The position numbers and the translations under genes were made by a program. The notes beneath the pieces are model-generated. The model searched no databases and was not told where the DNA came from. It worked only from the letters and a program-made list of their open reading frames with translations. Shown here piece by piece: positions 56,001 through 63,943 of a stretch of DNA of 64,000 bases (positions are counted from its first letter, which is position 1; every line of letters starts with the position of its first letter). Location: the NCBI GenBank assembly GCA_002683405.1, contig NYTH01000051.1:1-64000 (forward strand). Direction: 5' to 3'. This stretch comes from Salinisphaeraceae bacterium (GTDB lineage Bacteria; Pseudomonadota; Gammaproteobacteria; Nevskiales; Salinisphaeraceae).

Positions 56001-56157
56001 CGACGTAGGTCGTCTGAACCGATATGACCGCCTTGTCTGATCGCGGAAACTCGCGCACGTTCAGCGAGTTGTAGGCGCGAAAGCCGATCAGCAGAATCAG
56101 CAGGCTCACCACGGAGGCGAGCACCGGCCGCTGGATGAAGATGTCTGTAAATTTCAT
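53068..56157 (-). CDS. RND multidrug efflux pump, inner-membrane subunit
   Basis: 1029 residues of the HAE-1 RND family. The opening FTDIFIQRPVLASVVSLLIL is typical. The TM4 proton-relay pair is in LAIGLVVDDAIVIVENIHRH, and the second half repeats the layout (LTLGLTSINIYTQVGLITLI, GLIAKHGILIVEFANQLQ). Twelve helices and two large periplasmic loops. It exports drugs, solvents or fatty compounds with the adjacent adaptor and TolC-like channel. It starts 9 bp after the adaptor stop. Confidence 0.95.
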   Translation of the reverse strand: MKFTDIFIQRPVLASVVSLLILLIGFRAYNSLNVREFPRSDKAVISVQTTYVGADAELIKGFITTPLEQEIAGADGIDYLTSTSIQGVSSIQAFLELNYPPNEALTQITSKVNKVRSDLPAESEDPVIDVQVGDATASMYMSFTSEELENNEITDYLTRVVVPELSTVAGVQKAEIIGGRRFAMRIWLQPERLAAFGLTPSDVRARLTQNNFLAAVGQTKGDMVAINLTASTDLHSKSQFEDLVVKEVDGNQVRLGDLGTVVLGAEGYETAAIHDGNEGPYIGISVLPTANELTVIQAVREKWPDLQADFPDALNGVIVYDATEYIEDAIGEGIFTLGITLLIVTVVIFLFLGSLRTVAIPVIAMPLALVGVGMVMLLLGFSINLLTLLALVLAIGLVVDDAIVIVENIHRHVEEGMKPFDAAIQGARELATPIVAMSLTLVVVYLPIGFTGGLTGSLFSEFAFTLAGAVLISGIVALTLSPMLCSKLLKRDESEGGFTHWLDRRFDSLQGFYQRRLHGSLDTRPVTYLFAAVVLGSCYFLFDGAQKELAPVEDQSILFTLTTTAPYASLEHSRLYTEELQRLYYTIPETNDFFMIMGVGAGGAPGSPSTTISGMKLKPWSDRERTQMQIKPELQEKVNGVAGAEIAVFERPPLPGSGGGLPVQFVIGTTQGAEQLNQVSQEMQKRAQESGLFVFTQLDLNFDRPQYEVTVDRAKAAALGITMSQIGADLATMLGGNYVNRFAIQGRSYKVIPQVVRADRYTPDQLNDYYTRSASGELVPMSSLVTLERSVEPRQLKRFQQLNAATLQGVPAPGVSIGQALGFLQNAADEVFPSGYKADYSGISRQFVEEGSSLVFTFFFAIIIIFLVLAAQFESFRDPLIILVSVPMSVAGALVFLTLGLTSINIYTQVGLITLIGLIAKHGILIVEFANQLQREQGRSKREAVEEAASLRLRPILMTTASTVFGVVPLIVATGAGAEARFSMGLVIATGMGFGTLFTLFVVPAMYMLLGEDHDALPDNKEAPAPAQA

Positions 56158-56166
56158 GACGCGGCG

Positions 56167-57297
56167 CTAGTAGTTTCGGGCCTGGCCGACTTCGGCCTTG
56201 TTCTCGGGCAGCACTTCGTTGTCGATGATCAAACGGTCGCCGCCGCGCAGCTTGATCTGCCCGGCCACGACCACTTCATCACCGGCGTCCACGCCACTGA
56301 CGATCTGCACCTGGTCGCCCCGCGTTTCGCCGGTGCGCACGTTGACGCGCTTGGACCGCTTCTCGGGCTCGCCGCCGCCCTCCGGCGTTTGCTCGACCAC
56401 CTTGAAAACGGTGTCGCCGTAGGGGTTATAGGCAATCGCGGTCTGCGGCAGCGTGATGACTTCGTTGGTCTGGTTCTGCAGCAGCTCGACGCGTCCGAAC
56501 ATGCCCGGCTTCAGGCGACCGTCGGGGTTGTCCAGCTGGGCGCGCAGATCAAATGACCGGGTCCCGGCCGCCACCTTGGGGCTGATGGCCACGACTTCAC
56601 CCTTGAACGTGCCGTCCAGACCCTCCAGCAGCAGCTCGACTTGCTGGCCAACCGCGGCCTTGTCAAACTGCTGTTGCGGCAGCGTGAAGTCCAGATAGAT
56701 CGGGTCCAGCGTCTGCAGCGTGACGATGGTGGCACCCGGGTCCAGATACTCACCCAGGTCCACCTGGCGCAGACCCAGCACACCGGCGAACGGCGCATTG
56801 ATGGTCTTCTTGTTGATGGCCGCCTGCTTGGCCTGAACCGCGGCGCCAGCGTTGTCGTATTCGGCCTGGGCCATATCCAGGTCGGACTGCGAGCCGACGT
56901 TGCGCTCGCGTAGCCGGCGCTTGCGCTCCAGCGTCTGACGCGAGAGCTCACGCTGGGCTTTCAGACCCTGCAGCTCGGCGACTTCGGTTGACGTGTCCAG
57001 CGACAGCAGCAGGGCACCATGCTCCACCTGCTCGCCCGAATCGAAGGCCAACCGCGCCACCTTGCCCGGCACTTCGGCCGTCACATCGACCCCCTGCACC
57101 GCGCGCAGGCTGCCGGTGCTTCTCAGACTGGGCTGCCAGGTCTGCTTTTCGGCGGTCATGGTTGCCACGGTAACGGGTGGCGCTTTCTGATTCGCCAGAA
57201 ATTCCGCCGTTTTCATGTTCACGAAGGCCTTCCAGCCGAAGATGCCGCCAAACACGATGAGCAGGGCGAGCACCATGATGACCATGCGCTTTTTCAT
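56167..57297 (-). CDS. RND efflux periplasmic adaptor (MFP)
   Basis: 376 residues. An N-terminal hydrophobic anchor (MVIMVLALLIVFGGIFGWKAF), a lipoyl/barrel region (RAVQGVDVTAEVPGKVARLAFDSGEQVEHG and its return strand INAPFAGVLGLRQVDLGEYLDPG) and a helical hairpin between them define the HlyD/AcrA-type adaptor. It links the inner-membrane pump to the outer channel. It lies 6 bp downstream of the TolC-like gene. Confidence 0.95.
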   Translation of the reverse strand: MKKRMVIMVLALLIVFGGIFGWKAFVNMKTAEFLANQKAPPVTVATMTAEKQTWQPSLRSTGSLRAVQGVDVTAEVPGKVARLAFDSGEQVEHGALLLSLDTSTEVAELQGLKAQRELSRQTLERKRRLRERNVGSQSDLDMAQAEYDNAGAAVQAKQAAINKKTINAPFAGVLGLRQVDLGEYLDPGATIVTLQTLDPIYLDFTLPQQQFDKAAVGQQVELLLEGLDGTFKGEVVAISPKVAAGTRSFDLRAQLDNPDGRLKPGMFGRVELLQNQTNEVITLPQTAIAYNPYGDTVFKVVEQTPEGGGEPEKRSKRVNVRTGETRGDQVQIVSGVDAGDEVVVAGQIKLRGGDRLIIDNEVLPENKAEVGQARNY

Positions 57298-57303
57298 TCG
57301 CTG

Positions 57304-58764
57304 TTATCCCTTCTGGCTGTCCACGGGGGCAGATGCACCGGCCGGCACACGATCGGTCGCGGCCGGCTCTTCCGGCGTCGACGGCAGTTCCGGGCCGATC
57401 AGGGCGCGGTCAAGCTGCGCCAGATCGGCCTCTCCAAGCACGCCGGCATAGAGTTTCAGGTTCAGTACGGCAGACAGGTACTGATAGCGCGCCTCGGCGC
57501 GATCGGTGAGCGCCTGGTAGCGATTGCGACGGGCAGCCAGCACATCGGCCTGCGTGCGCTCGCCCACCTCGAAGCCGGCTTCGGTCGCTTCCAGCGCGGT
57601 GTTGGCAGACTCGAGCGCCTTGTCCAGCGCGTTGACCCGCCGGATGCTGCTGCGCACCAGGTTGAAGCTGTTGCGCACCAGAATATGCACATCGCGTACC
57701 TCGACATCCCGGTTGGCCAGCGAGGCCCGGTAGCGCGCGCGGCTCTCGCGCAATTCCGACAGACTGCGTCCGCCGGCGAACGGCGTCCACGTCGCTTCCA
57801 CGCCGAGCGCCTTGTCGCGGCTGGCGCTGCCGTACACGAAGTCTTCCTGGTCGGTGTCGGAGACGCTCGCCACCAGGTCGAGATCGGGCAGGAATGCCGA
57901 TTTGCGGCGCGAGATTTCGTCCTCGGCGATCTCTTCCTGCTCGCGCGCAATGAGAATGCGCGAATTCTTCTCGTTGGCCAGGTCAATCCAGCCTTCCGCC
58001 GTATCCGGCCGCGGCAGGTCAAGCGGCATCTGCTCCACCAGACTCGGCAGATCCATGTACCAGTGGCCGGTCAGGCGGGCCAGTTCCTCGCGCTGCTCGT
58101 TCAATTCGCGCTCGGCCTCGATGACGCGGGTCTCGGCCAGGTCGAACGCGGCCTGCGCCTCGCGCAGCCCGGTGACCGCCGTTTCCCCGACTTCATAGCG
58201 CACCTGGGCGGTTTCGAGGTCTTCAGCCAGCGCCTTGCGTTCGGCCCGGGAGAAACGCAGCCGGTCGGCGACTGCCAGAAACTGCAAGTAATAGGTGGCG
58301 CAGCGATGAATCAGCAGCTTGTACTCGGCGCGATAGGTCAGATACGCCACATCGGCCTGCGCCCGGCCCTGGCTGAGCGTGGCCGGGATGGCCCAGTTGA
58401 ACAGCGGCTGGCGCAGTTCGACATTCCAGGTCTGCGAGTCGAAGCGATCGGAAAAGGGCGCGGTCGGGCCGGGCGCCCCGCCCGCACCGCCACCGCCGCC
58501 CTGGGTGGGTCGGTCGGAAAACGGCGTGGCGCGCACATCCCGCTCTACCCGGTTGTAGGCGGCGCCGGCGCTGAGGGTGGGCAGCACCACAGACCGGGCC
58601 TGTGGATAGGCCTCTTCACCGGCTTCACGCTCAGCCAGGGCGGCCTGATACTGCGCGTCATGATCCTTGGCCAGGGTCAGCAGTTCCATGAGCGAGCCGT
58701 CAGCCACGCCCGCGGGTGCGTAGACAAGCAGCGCCATCAGCGCCGGGAGGGACATGGCCTTCAT
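57304..58764 (-). CDS. TolC-family outer-membrane efflux channel
   Basis: 486 residues with a signal peptide (MSLPALMALLVYAPAGVADG). Two internally repeated OEP domains are seen, with long coiled-coil helices (QYQAALAEREAGEEAYPQAR, and RVNALDKALESANTALEATEAG). The start codon overlaps the TetR stop (ATGA), so the regulator and channel are coupled. Outer partner of the RND pump. Confidence 0.93.
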   Translation of the reverse strand: MKAMSLPALMALLVYAPAGVADGSLMELLTLAKDHDAQYQAALAEREAGEEAYPQARSVVLPTLSAGAAYNRVERDVRATPFSDRPTQGGGGGAGGAPGPTAPFSDRFDSQTWNVELRQPLFNWAIPATLSQGRAQADVAYLTYRAEYKLLIHRCATYYLQFLAVADRLRFSRAERKALAEDLETAQVRYEVGETAVTGLREAQAAFDLAETRVIEAERELNEQREELARLTGHWYMDLPSLVEQMPLDLPRPDTAEGWIDLANEKNSRILIAREQEEIAEDEISRRKSAFLPDLDLVASVSDTDQEDFVYGSASRDKALGVEATWTPFAGGRSLSELRESRARYRASLANRDVEVRDVHILVRNSFNLVRSSIRRVNALDKALESANTALEATEAGFEVGERTQADVLAARRNRYQALTDRAEARYQYLSAVLNLKLYAGVLGEADLAQLDRALIGPELPSTPEEPAATDRVPAGASAPVDSQKG

Positions 58765-59375
58765 GAGGTTTCCTGGCTGTCGGTCTTCACGCTGAACAGC
58801 ATGGTGGACAGATATTCCACATAGCCGTCCAGATCATCCTGAAATTCCGAGTCGGGGAAGTGACGCATGACGTTGCGGCAGTGAAAGCGCATGACGTTGG
58901 CGGCCATGAGCATGAAAGCCACGAACGCGGCCCGCTGACCGCTGCCCAGGCCCAGACTGCGCACCATTTCGATCATCGCCTGAAAATGATCTCCGAAAAC
59001 TTCCTCCGCCAACTCCTGTCCCTGCCGCGGCGACGAAAACATGACTTCCCGCATGATCAGCCGCGCGCGCTCCGGATCTTCCTCGAGCAGGTTGTAGTGC
59101 AGCCGGATCGCCTCTCGCAGGCGCTCGCAGCCTTCGGCGTCGCTTTCCGTGACCGCGCGCATGTTCAGCTCGGAGCGGTCCACCGCGCCGCGCATGACGG
59201 CAAAATACAGACGCTGCTTGTTGCCGAAATGGTGGAACACGTTCGTTTTCCCCGAGCCGGCGCGTTCGGCAATGGCCGATACCGACACAGCGTCAAAACC
59301 TTTTTCGGCAAACAATTCCTTGGCGGCGCCGAGAATGTCTTCTGCACCGCCGTGCTCTTTCGATTCGGATTCCAT
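58761..59375 (-). CDS. TetR/AcrR-family repressor of the efflux operon
   Basis: 204 residues. The N-terminal HTH spans about 12-58 (GAAKELFAEKGFDAVSVSAI, GSGKTNVFHHFGNKQRLYFA), followed by a helical ligand-binding domain. It is first in the efflux operon and overlaps the TolC-like gene. A GACCGACCGGTC-type palindrome at 59395-59407 just upstream of its ATG is a likely operator, which implies autoregulation. Confidence 0.93.
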   Translation of the reverse strand: MESESKEHGGAEDILGAAKELFAEKGFDAVSVSAIAERAGSGKTNVFHHFGNKQRLYFAVMRGAVDRSELNMRAVTESDAEGCERLREAIRLHYNLLEEDPERARLIMREVMFSSPRQGQELAEEVFGDHFQAMIEMVRSLGLGSGQRAAFVAFMLMAANVMRFHCRNVMRHFPDSEFQDDLDGYVEYLSTMLFSVKTDSQETS

Positions 59376-59394
59376 CCGGGCCCCCTGACAGCTT

Positions 59395-59407
59395 GGACCG
59401 ACCGGTC
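59395..59407. promoter_or_regulatory. Candidate TetR operator
   Basis: GGACCGACCGGTC lies about 20 bp before the ATG of the TetR gene. Its ACCGGT core is palindromic, and ACCGACCGGT-type sites are common upstream of TetR-family genes (recalled). Predicted. Confidence 0.5.
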
Positions 59408-59772
59408 AGTGCGCGATGGTAATTGCTTGTTCGATCAGAGGCAAGCCGGAGGGCTGCGCAGGGCCCATTCGGCCCAGAGACAGCGGTCGAGCAACCGGCC
59501 AACGCGCTGGCACGCCCGCCATGCTGCTACAGCGCGCCCGTTCCAACCACCGTTCCCGGCGGCTACGGCGAACCCGTCAGGGCCTGGCGCTGGGACAGCG
59601 CCATCGCGGCCAAGTTCGCTTCGCATGGGCGCCCACCGACCGTGATCACGGCTGCGTCGGCCCGTCTTGTCAAACGAACACCGCATTCTCGTCATTGGAC
59701 CGCGTTGTCTTGGCGCGCGCATAATTGACTGTTGCATCAACCCGTTCCCATTCCAGCCAGAGACAATTGCCG
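59408..59772. other. Intergenic region between tetR and folE
   Basis: About 365 bp. Open frames here (for example 59423-59728 on plus) lack motifs, ribosome binding sites and family resemblance. The promoters for folE and the efflux operon must lie here. No RNA gene is seen. Confidence 0.45.
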
Positions 59773-60369
59773 ATGCCTGATGACGAGATGAACGCCGCCC
59801 GCACAACCACCCGCGAAGAAGCCATGGATGCGGTGAAGGTGCTCTTGCGCTGGGCTGGCGAGGATCCTGACCGGGAAGGCCTGCTGGATACACCGGCGCG
59901 GGTGGCCGATGCCTACCGCGAATATTTTCGGGGGTACGAGGAAGACCCCACCGCCTACCTGCAGCGGACGTTCGAGCAGGTGGGCGGATACGACGAGATC
60001 GTCCTGCTCCGCGACATCCCGTTTCACTCCCACTGCGAACACCACATGGCGCTCATCGCCGGCAAGGCGCACGTGGCCTATCTGCCGCGCGACCGGGTGG
60101 TCGGCATTTCCAAGCTGGCCCGGGTGGTGCACGCCTTCGCGCACCGCCTGCAGGTCCAGGAGCGGCTGACGGCGGAAATCGCGGACTGCATTCAGACTGC
60201 ACTGGAGCCTTACGGCGTGGCCGTGATCGTGGAAGCCACGCACGCCTGCATGAGCTGCCGCGGCGTCGAGACGCCGGGCGTCAGCATGAAGACCAGTCGC
60301 ATGATGGGCGTCTTCCGAAAAAGCGACAAGAGCCGCTCAGAGGTCCTTCAGCTCATCAACAACCGCTGA
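59773..60369 (+). CDS. folE: GTP cyclohydrolase I
   Basis: 198 residues, family length. It converts GTP to dihydroneopterin triphosphate for folate and pterin synthesis. Zinc and catalytic motifs are clear: [30 protein letters not shown], the QERLTAEIA helix, and [12 protein letters not shown] 59773 is preferred to an in-frame TTG at 59725; 59788 is another option. Stands alone, convergent with an alpha/beta hydrolase (24 bp). Confidence 0.95.
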   Translation: MPDDEMNAARTTTREEAMDAVKVLLRWAGEDPDREGLLDTPARVADAYREYFRGYEEDPTAYLQRTFEQVGGYDEIVLLRDIPFHSHCEHHMALIAGKAHVAYLPRDRVVGISKLARVVHAFAHRLQVQERLTAEIADCIQTALEPYGVAVIVEATHACMSCRGVETPGVSMKTSRMMGVFRKSDKSRSEVLQLINNR

Positions 60370-60393
60370 GTCCGGACCGGCCACCGGCCTGCT

Positions 60394-61242
60394 TCAGAGC
60401 CGATTGCGCGCCAGAAAGTCCAGCAGCCCGCTGTTGAAGGCGTCGTTGGAATCCCCCACCACCATGTGCCCGGCGCCGGAGACATCCACAACCTCCAGCT
60501 GCGGCAGCATCTGACGGAACTCCGCCACGCCGGCATCGCTGACGATATCGCTCCGTGTACCCCGGATGAGCATCACCGGCACACTGATCCCGTCCTTCAC
60601 GCTCGACATGCGGTCCGCCAGCGAAGGCGGCGGCTCCGGCCGATCATCCTGTTCCAGCATCTTCGGATCCCAGTGCCAGTACAGTCGGCCGTTCTCGCCG
60701 CGTCGCAGATTCTTCATCAGGCCACTCGGGTCGCGCGGTCGCGGGCGGTGGGGATAATACTCGCAGACCGCATCGGCGGCCTCTTCCACCGTGGCAAACC
60801 CCTCGGGATAGGCCCGCATGAACGCCAGGATCCTGTCCGCGCCGGCCTGCTCCACGCGGGGCACCAGATCGACCATGACCAGCGCGCCGATGCCGGCCGA
60901 CCGCGTTGCGCCCGCCAGATAGAACGCGGTGGCCGCGCCCATCGAGGCGCCCACGAGCGTGGGCGGCGTCTCCAGCGTATCGATGATGGCCTGCAAATCC
61001 GCCGCCAGCACGGGCAGCGTGTAGTCGCCGTCCGGCGACCAGCCGCTCTCGCCGTGACCCCGCGCATCGTAGCTGATGACGTGGTAACCGGCCGCCACCA
61101 GCGCGTCGAAAGCACCGCGCCAGGAGTGCCGCGTCTGGCCGCCACCGTGCAGGAGAATCACCGCAGCGCCCTCGACGTGACCGCCGATGTCCGCGACGAG
61201 TTGAACAGCCTTCTGGCCGGTATAGCGCTTCACCTGGGACAT
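60394..61242 (-). CDS. Alpha/beta hydrolase
   Basis: 282 residues. The oxyanion region is ILLHGGGQTRHSW, the nucleophile elbow is LVGASMGAATAF (Ser), the acid is probably in LIRGTRSDIVSD, and the His is in SGAGHMVVGDSND. Resembles the epoxide hydrolase/haloperoxidase-like group (SYDARGHGESGWS). It could hydrolyse an ester or C-C bond; the substrate is unknown. Confidence 0.85.
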   Translation of the reverse strand: MSQVKRYTGQKAVQLVADIGGHVEGAAVILLHGGGQTRHSWRGAFDALVAAGYHVISYDARGHGESGWSPDGDYTLPVLAADLQAIIDTLETPPTLVGASMGAATAFYLAGATRSAGIGALVMVDLVPRVEQAGADRILAFMRAYPEGFATVEEAADAVCEYYPHRPRPRDPSGLMKNLRRGENGRLYWHWDPKMLEQDDRPEPPPSLADRMSSVKDGISVPVMLIRGTRSDIVSDAGVAEFRQMLPQLEVVDVSGAGHMVVGDSNDAFNSGLLDFLARNRL

Positions 61243-61784
61243 GCATTCCGCCTCGACTTGATGACAACCGCACTGGCGGTCTGCAGGCGGGCCGCAGCCG
61301 ATGCTGGCCCGTCCCGGACGCGCCGCAGGCGGCGCGCTACTCTAGCATTTCGACCACGACGGCCCGACTCGGCACAGTGGCATTGGCCTCTATGCTGTAA
61401 GCCGGTCGTTGCGACTCGGGCGGAAGTAATTCTTGGGGTTCTGGATCGTTCGGAATATTTCCTGCCCACCGGCGGCGCTATAAAGCTGCTGTTTATAAAC
61501 GGGAAATGGTAGCCACGGCTGCTACCACATAAATATCATAAACTATTGTTTTGTAACGCATTATATATAATGGATATTTTTTTACCCCTATATTTACCCC
61601 TGGGTTTCTAAGCTTCCCGTAAATTGAGTATTGACCACGTCCAGAACTGCGAGATAATTCCAGTGCGGTCTACAACCGTCTGATTCAGTCTAAATCAGCC
61701 AGCTAAACGCCAGTGAATATCGCGACACATGTCGCCCTGGTCCACGAAAAATTTCGTGGTTGTTTTGCCCACTGGTTTACGACA
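61243..61784. other. Putative mobile-element left boundary
   Basis: A 540-bp gap in which composition changes from GC-rich to AT-rich near 61500. It contains a 7-bp hairpin (TGGTAGC/GCTACCA, 61507-61527), an AT-rich block with TATAAT (61566-61571), the direct repeat TTTACCCCT at 61581-61589 and 61593-61601, and an 18-bp palindrome CCACGAAA-AA-TTTCGTGG (61742-61759). Such TACCCC repeats are reminiscent of sequences beside integrase genes and att sites (recalled). No integrase or tRNA is present here. Confidence 0.5.
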
Positions 61785-61991
61785 ATGAATTCAGAGACAA
61801 CTCAAAAGTTTTTAACCGTCCGGGATGTTGCCGAACGATATTCCCTGGGCGTGAGTACCGTTTGGCAAAAAACTGGATCCGGTGAAATTCCATCGCCAGT
61901 ACAGTTGACGGCACGAACCACCCGCTGGCGGCTCAGCGATCTGGTTGCGTGGGAGTCGACGCGCCCCCTAATAACCGAAAACAGAAACTAA
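61785..61991 (+). CDS. AlpA-like helix-turn-helix regulator
   Basis: 68 residues when started at ATG 61785, the usual AlpA size; a GTG at 61713 would add 24 residues. The sequence KFLTVRDVAERYSLGVSTVW, then GEIPSPVQLTARTTRWRLSDLVAW, is the MerR-like wHTH of AlpA/excisionase proteins that regulate integrase genes of prophages and integrative elements. An 18-bp palindrome lies 26 bp upstream and may be its operator. First gene of the mobile segment. Confidence 0.85.
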   Translation: MNSETTQKFLTVRDVAERYSLGVSTVWQKTGSGEIPSPVQLTARTTRWRLSDLVAWESTRPLITENRN

Positions 61992-61993
61992 AA

Positions 61994-62023
61994 AGCCGGG
62001 TCCACCATACTGGCGGCCCGGCT
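61994..62023 (+). terminator. Hairpin after the AlpA-like gene
   Basis: AGCCGGG (61994-62000) and CCCGGCT (62017-62023), with a 16-nt loop, begin 3 bp after the stop. No T-tract follows, and another small hairpin (GCGCA/TGCGC) is adjacent. A terminator or processing structure is possible. Confidence 0.4.
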
Positions 62024-62100
62024 CGCGCATTGCAGTGCGCGTAGATCGTAATGTCCTGAGATCGGACTAATTAATTCTAGCACGGCTCCCAGATGTGAGC

Positions 62101-62122
62101 CCGGCTCCGACAACGGAGCCGG
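62101..62122 (+). promoter_or_regulatory. Hairpin that buries the ribosome binding site of the replication gene
   Basis: CCGGCTCCG-ACAA-CGGAGCCGG, a perfect 9-bp stem with a 4-nt loop, ends 2 bp before the ATG at 62125. The GGAG (62115-62118) that would act as ribosome binding site is inside the 3' arm, so folding would block translation initiation. Structural prediction only. Confidence 0.6.
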
Positions 62123-62124
62123 TC

Positions 62125-63459
62125 ATGCAATCTCTTGCAGTTTATGAACGGGGGCAGACCATTGCGACCCCGATGGAACACTATCGTCTGCTGCACCCGC
62201 AGCAGCGTGGCGTTGTAATTGCACTCGAACAATCGAACGCTCGGGGTAGCTCGCCCGGAAACTGGCACAAACTGAGGGCCGATGACCATCACACCTCGGA
62301 GCTTCGGCTCGCCGCGTTGGCCCATAAAAAAAACGCGTTCATTACTCCAAACGAGTTTTACGGTTGGCGCAGGGTTGGGCTGACCAATCGACTGTGCGCA
62401 TGCTGGGTTGATATCGATAATTTTACTGACCTGGACGGAGCACTGGACGGTGTAATGGCAGCAAAATTGCCCCAGCCGTCATTCATCATGCGCAGCGGCA
62501 CCGGCCTGCACCTGTACTGGCTGCTCGACTCGATGCCACCAGAAACACTGGGTACGTGGCAGCGTGTTCAGAATGCCATCATTAGCGGGTTAGCCGAGCA
62601 GATAGGCGTGGCCCAACGCGGCAAAAATCGTGGCGGCGTCGACCGCTGCGCCAGAGACGCCGCTCGCATCATGCGGCTAGCCGGGTCAATTCATTCTGGG
62701 ACAAACCGCGTCGTGACTGGCGAGATAATTACCGGCGAACGCTGGACCCTGCACGAGCTGGCGAACGAGGTATTAGGTTATCGAAAGCCTGGCTGGCAGC
62801 GAACAACCCGCCACAGCAAATCGCGGCGGATCAGCTTTTCTGCCGAAAAGGTCAGGCGGCAGGGTCTGCTATTGCCTCACCACCGGGGCATCATTTCGTG
62901 GTGGTCGGTTGTCTATAAGGACCTCCTGCTAATTGCTCGATCACAGCCCAACGCAAAAATTCCCGACGGATACCGTGACATTTGGTTGCACCTCGCAACC
63001 GTCGCTGCCTCCTGGTTCGCGGAGGCAGAGGCACTTCGCGATGAATCTCTCTGGCTCGCAGGGAAATTCACCAACCTCGATCTATCCTCAGCCGAGCGAT
63101 ACATGACCAGCACCGTTGAACGAGCAGAGCGCGCTGCGATGGGGGAGACGATAGAGTGGAGAGGTGAACAGCGGGATAGTCGCTATTATTATCAACGCCG
63201 CACACTACGACATCTGCTCAGCCCGCTGATTTCAGATGAGTCTCAGCTGAGAGCTATTATCAGCGATGAATTACGTGCCGAACGTCGTCGTCTGAGCAAA
63301 CGCAAAGGCAAACAGCCGCTAAGGCAAAATGCCCCTATCGAATGTCGGCACAGGGCTTCCGAACTAGCACAATCGGGGGTACCGGTCAGCACAATCGCCG
63401 ACCTGCTCGGTTACCCTAGATCCACAGTCTCAGGCTGGTTGCAAAGCATTTCTAAGTGA
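62125..63459 (+). CDS. Primase-like replication protein of the mobile element
   Basis: 444 residues. The region around residue 90-135 reads CACWVDIDNF, then SFIMRSGTGLHLYWLLD, matching the archaeo-eukaryotic primase pattern D-x-D (Asp96/Asp98) followed by S-G-x-G-x-H (His129). A middle region with ARDAARIMRLAGSIHSGTN is common in such Rep/primase proteins. The C-terminus (about 410-444: ASELAQSGVPVSTIADLLGYPRSTVSG) is a helix-turn-helix. It probably initiates replication of an integrated or plasmid-like element. ATG 62125 is preferred over GTG 62095. Confidence 0.7.
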   Translation: MQSLAVYERGQTIATPMEHYRLLHPQQRGVVIALEQSNARGSSPGNWHKLRADDHHTSELRLAALAHKKNAFITPNEFYGWRRVGLTNRLCACWVDIDNFTDLDGALDGVMAAKLPQPSFIMRSGTGLHLYWLLDSMPPETLGTWQRVQNAIISGLAEQIGVAQRGKNRGGVDRCARDAARIMRLAGSIHSGTNRVVTGEIITGERWTLHELANEVLGYRKPGWQRTTRHSKSRRISFSAEKVRRQGLLLPHHRGIISWWSVVYKDLLLIARSQPNAKIPDGYRDIWLHLATVAASWFAEAEALRDESLWLAGKFTNLDLSSAERYMTSTVERAERAAMGETIEWRGEQRDSRYYYQRRTLRHLLSPLISDESQLRAIISDELRAERRRLSKRKGKQPLRQNAPIECRHRASELAQSGVPVSTIADLLGYPRSTVSGWLQSISK

Positions 63460-63475
63460 TTTTGGCAGCCCTTCC

Positions 63476-63943
63476 TCAGGAGGGCTTGCCATTGGGATGT
63501 TCAATTTTTCCGCTTTTAACCCGTAACCAGAACCCCCTCGGAGGCCGGGCTATCGCCCATTTTTTGCACCTGTTTGCGATTCCAACACCGGAGACCCCGA
63601 ATTCAGCTGCCAACTGCGATACCGGTTTCGTCCACACCAATCGTTCGAGCTCCGCCCGGCTAACGGAATCCCACTCACCCCAACGGGGATGCTCCGCTCG
63701 CAATGTTTCACGACGGTCGGCCTCGGCCCGCCTCGCCTCTTGCATGCGCCTTTCATCCGCCTCCTCAGCATTTTTAAGAAGCCGATGAATGCTGGGATCC
63801 GGTTCAGGTCCGTATTTAGCCAGAATCGGACGATATTGCAGCAATACCTGCGCGTGCTCCTCTGCCACGAAATGGATAAGTGCCCGCATGCTCCTAATCT
63901 CAAATACATAGTCGGACCGGAGGGTGGGCAATACACCAGTCAT
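63476..63943 (-). CDS. HTH protein of the mobile element
   Basis: 155 residues. A charged helical N-half (coiled-coil-like EEADERRMQEARRAEADRRE near 60-80) is followed by LERLVWTKPVSQLAAEFGVSGVGIANRCKKW and IARPPRGFWLR, a short DNA-binding module often found in phage, plasmid and genomic-island proteins. It converges with the replication gene (16 bp). The start is uncertain: ATG 63943, or ATG 63889 with TAGGAG just ahead. Function unknown, probably regulatory. Confidence 0.65.
   Translation of the reverse strand: MTGVLPTLRSDYVFEIRSMRALIHFVAEEHAQVLLQYRPILAKYGPEPDPSIHRLLKNAEEADERRMQEARRAEADRRETLRAEHPRWGEWDSVSRAELERLVWTKPVSQLAAEFGVSGVGIANRCKKWAIARPPRGFWLRVKSGKIEHPNGKPS

Noticed and set aside
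57019-58824. 601-codon open frame on plus across the efflux genes
   Set aside because: Antisense to the TolC-like and adaptor genes; low-complexity Arg/His/Gln text with no motif.
59423-59728. 101-codon open frame between tetR and folE
   Set aside because: No recognisable family or ribosome binding site; covers the promoter region of both neighbours.
61507-61527. TGGTAGC/GCTACCA hairpin considered as part of a tRNA
   Set aside because: No D, anticodon and T arms around it can be drawn; it does not fit a tRNA cloverleaf.
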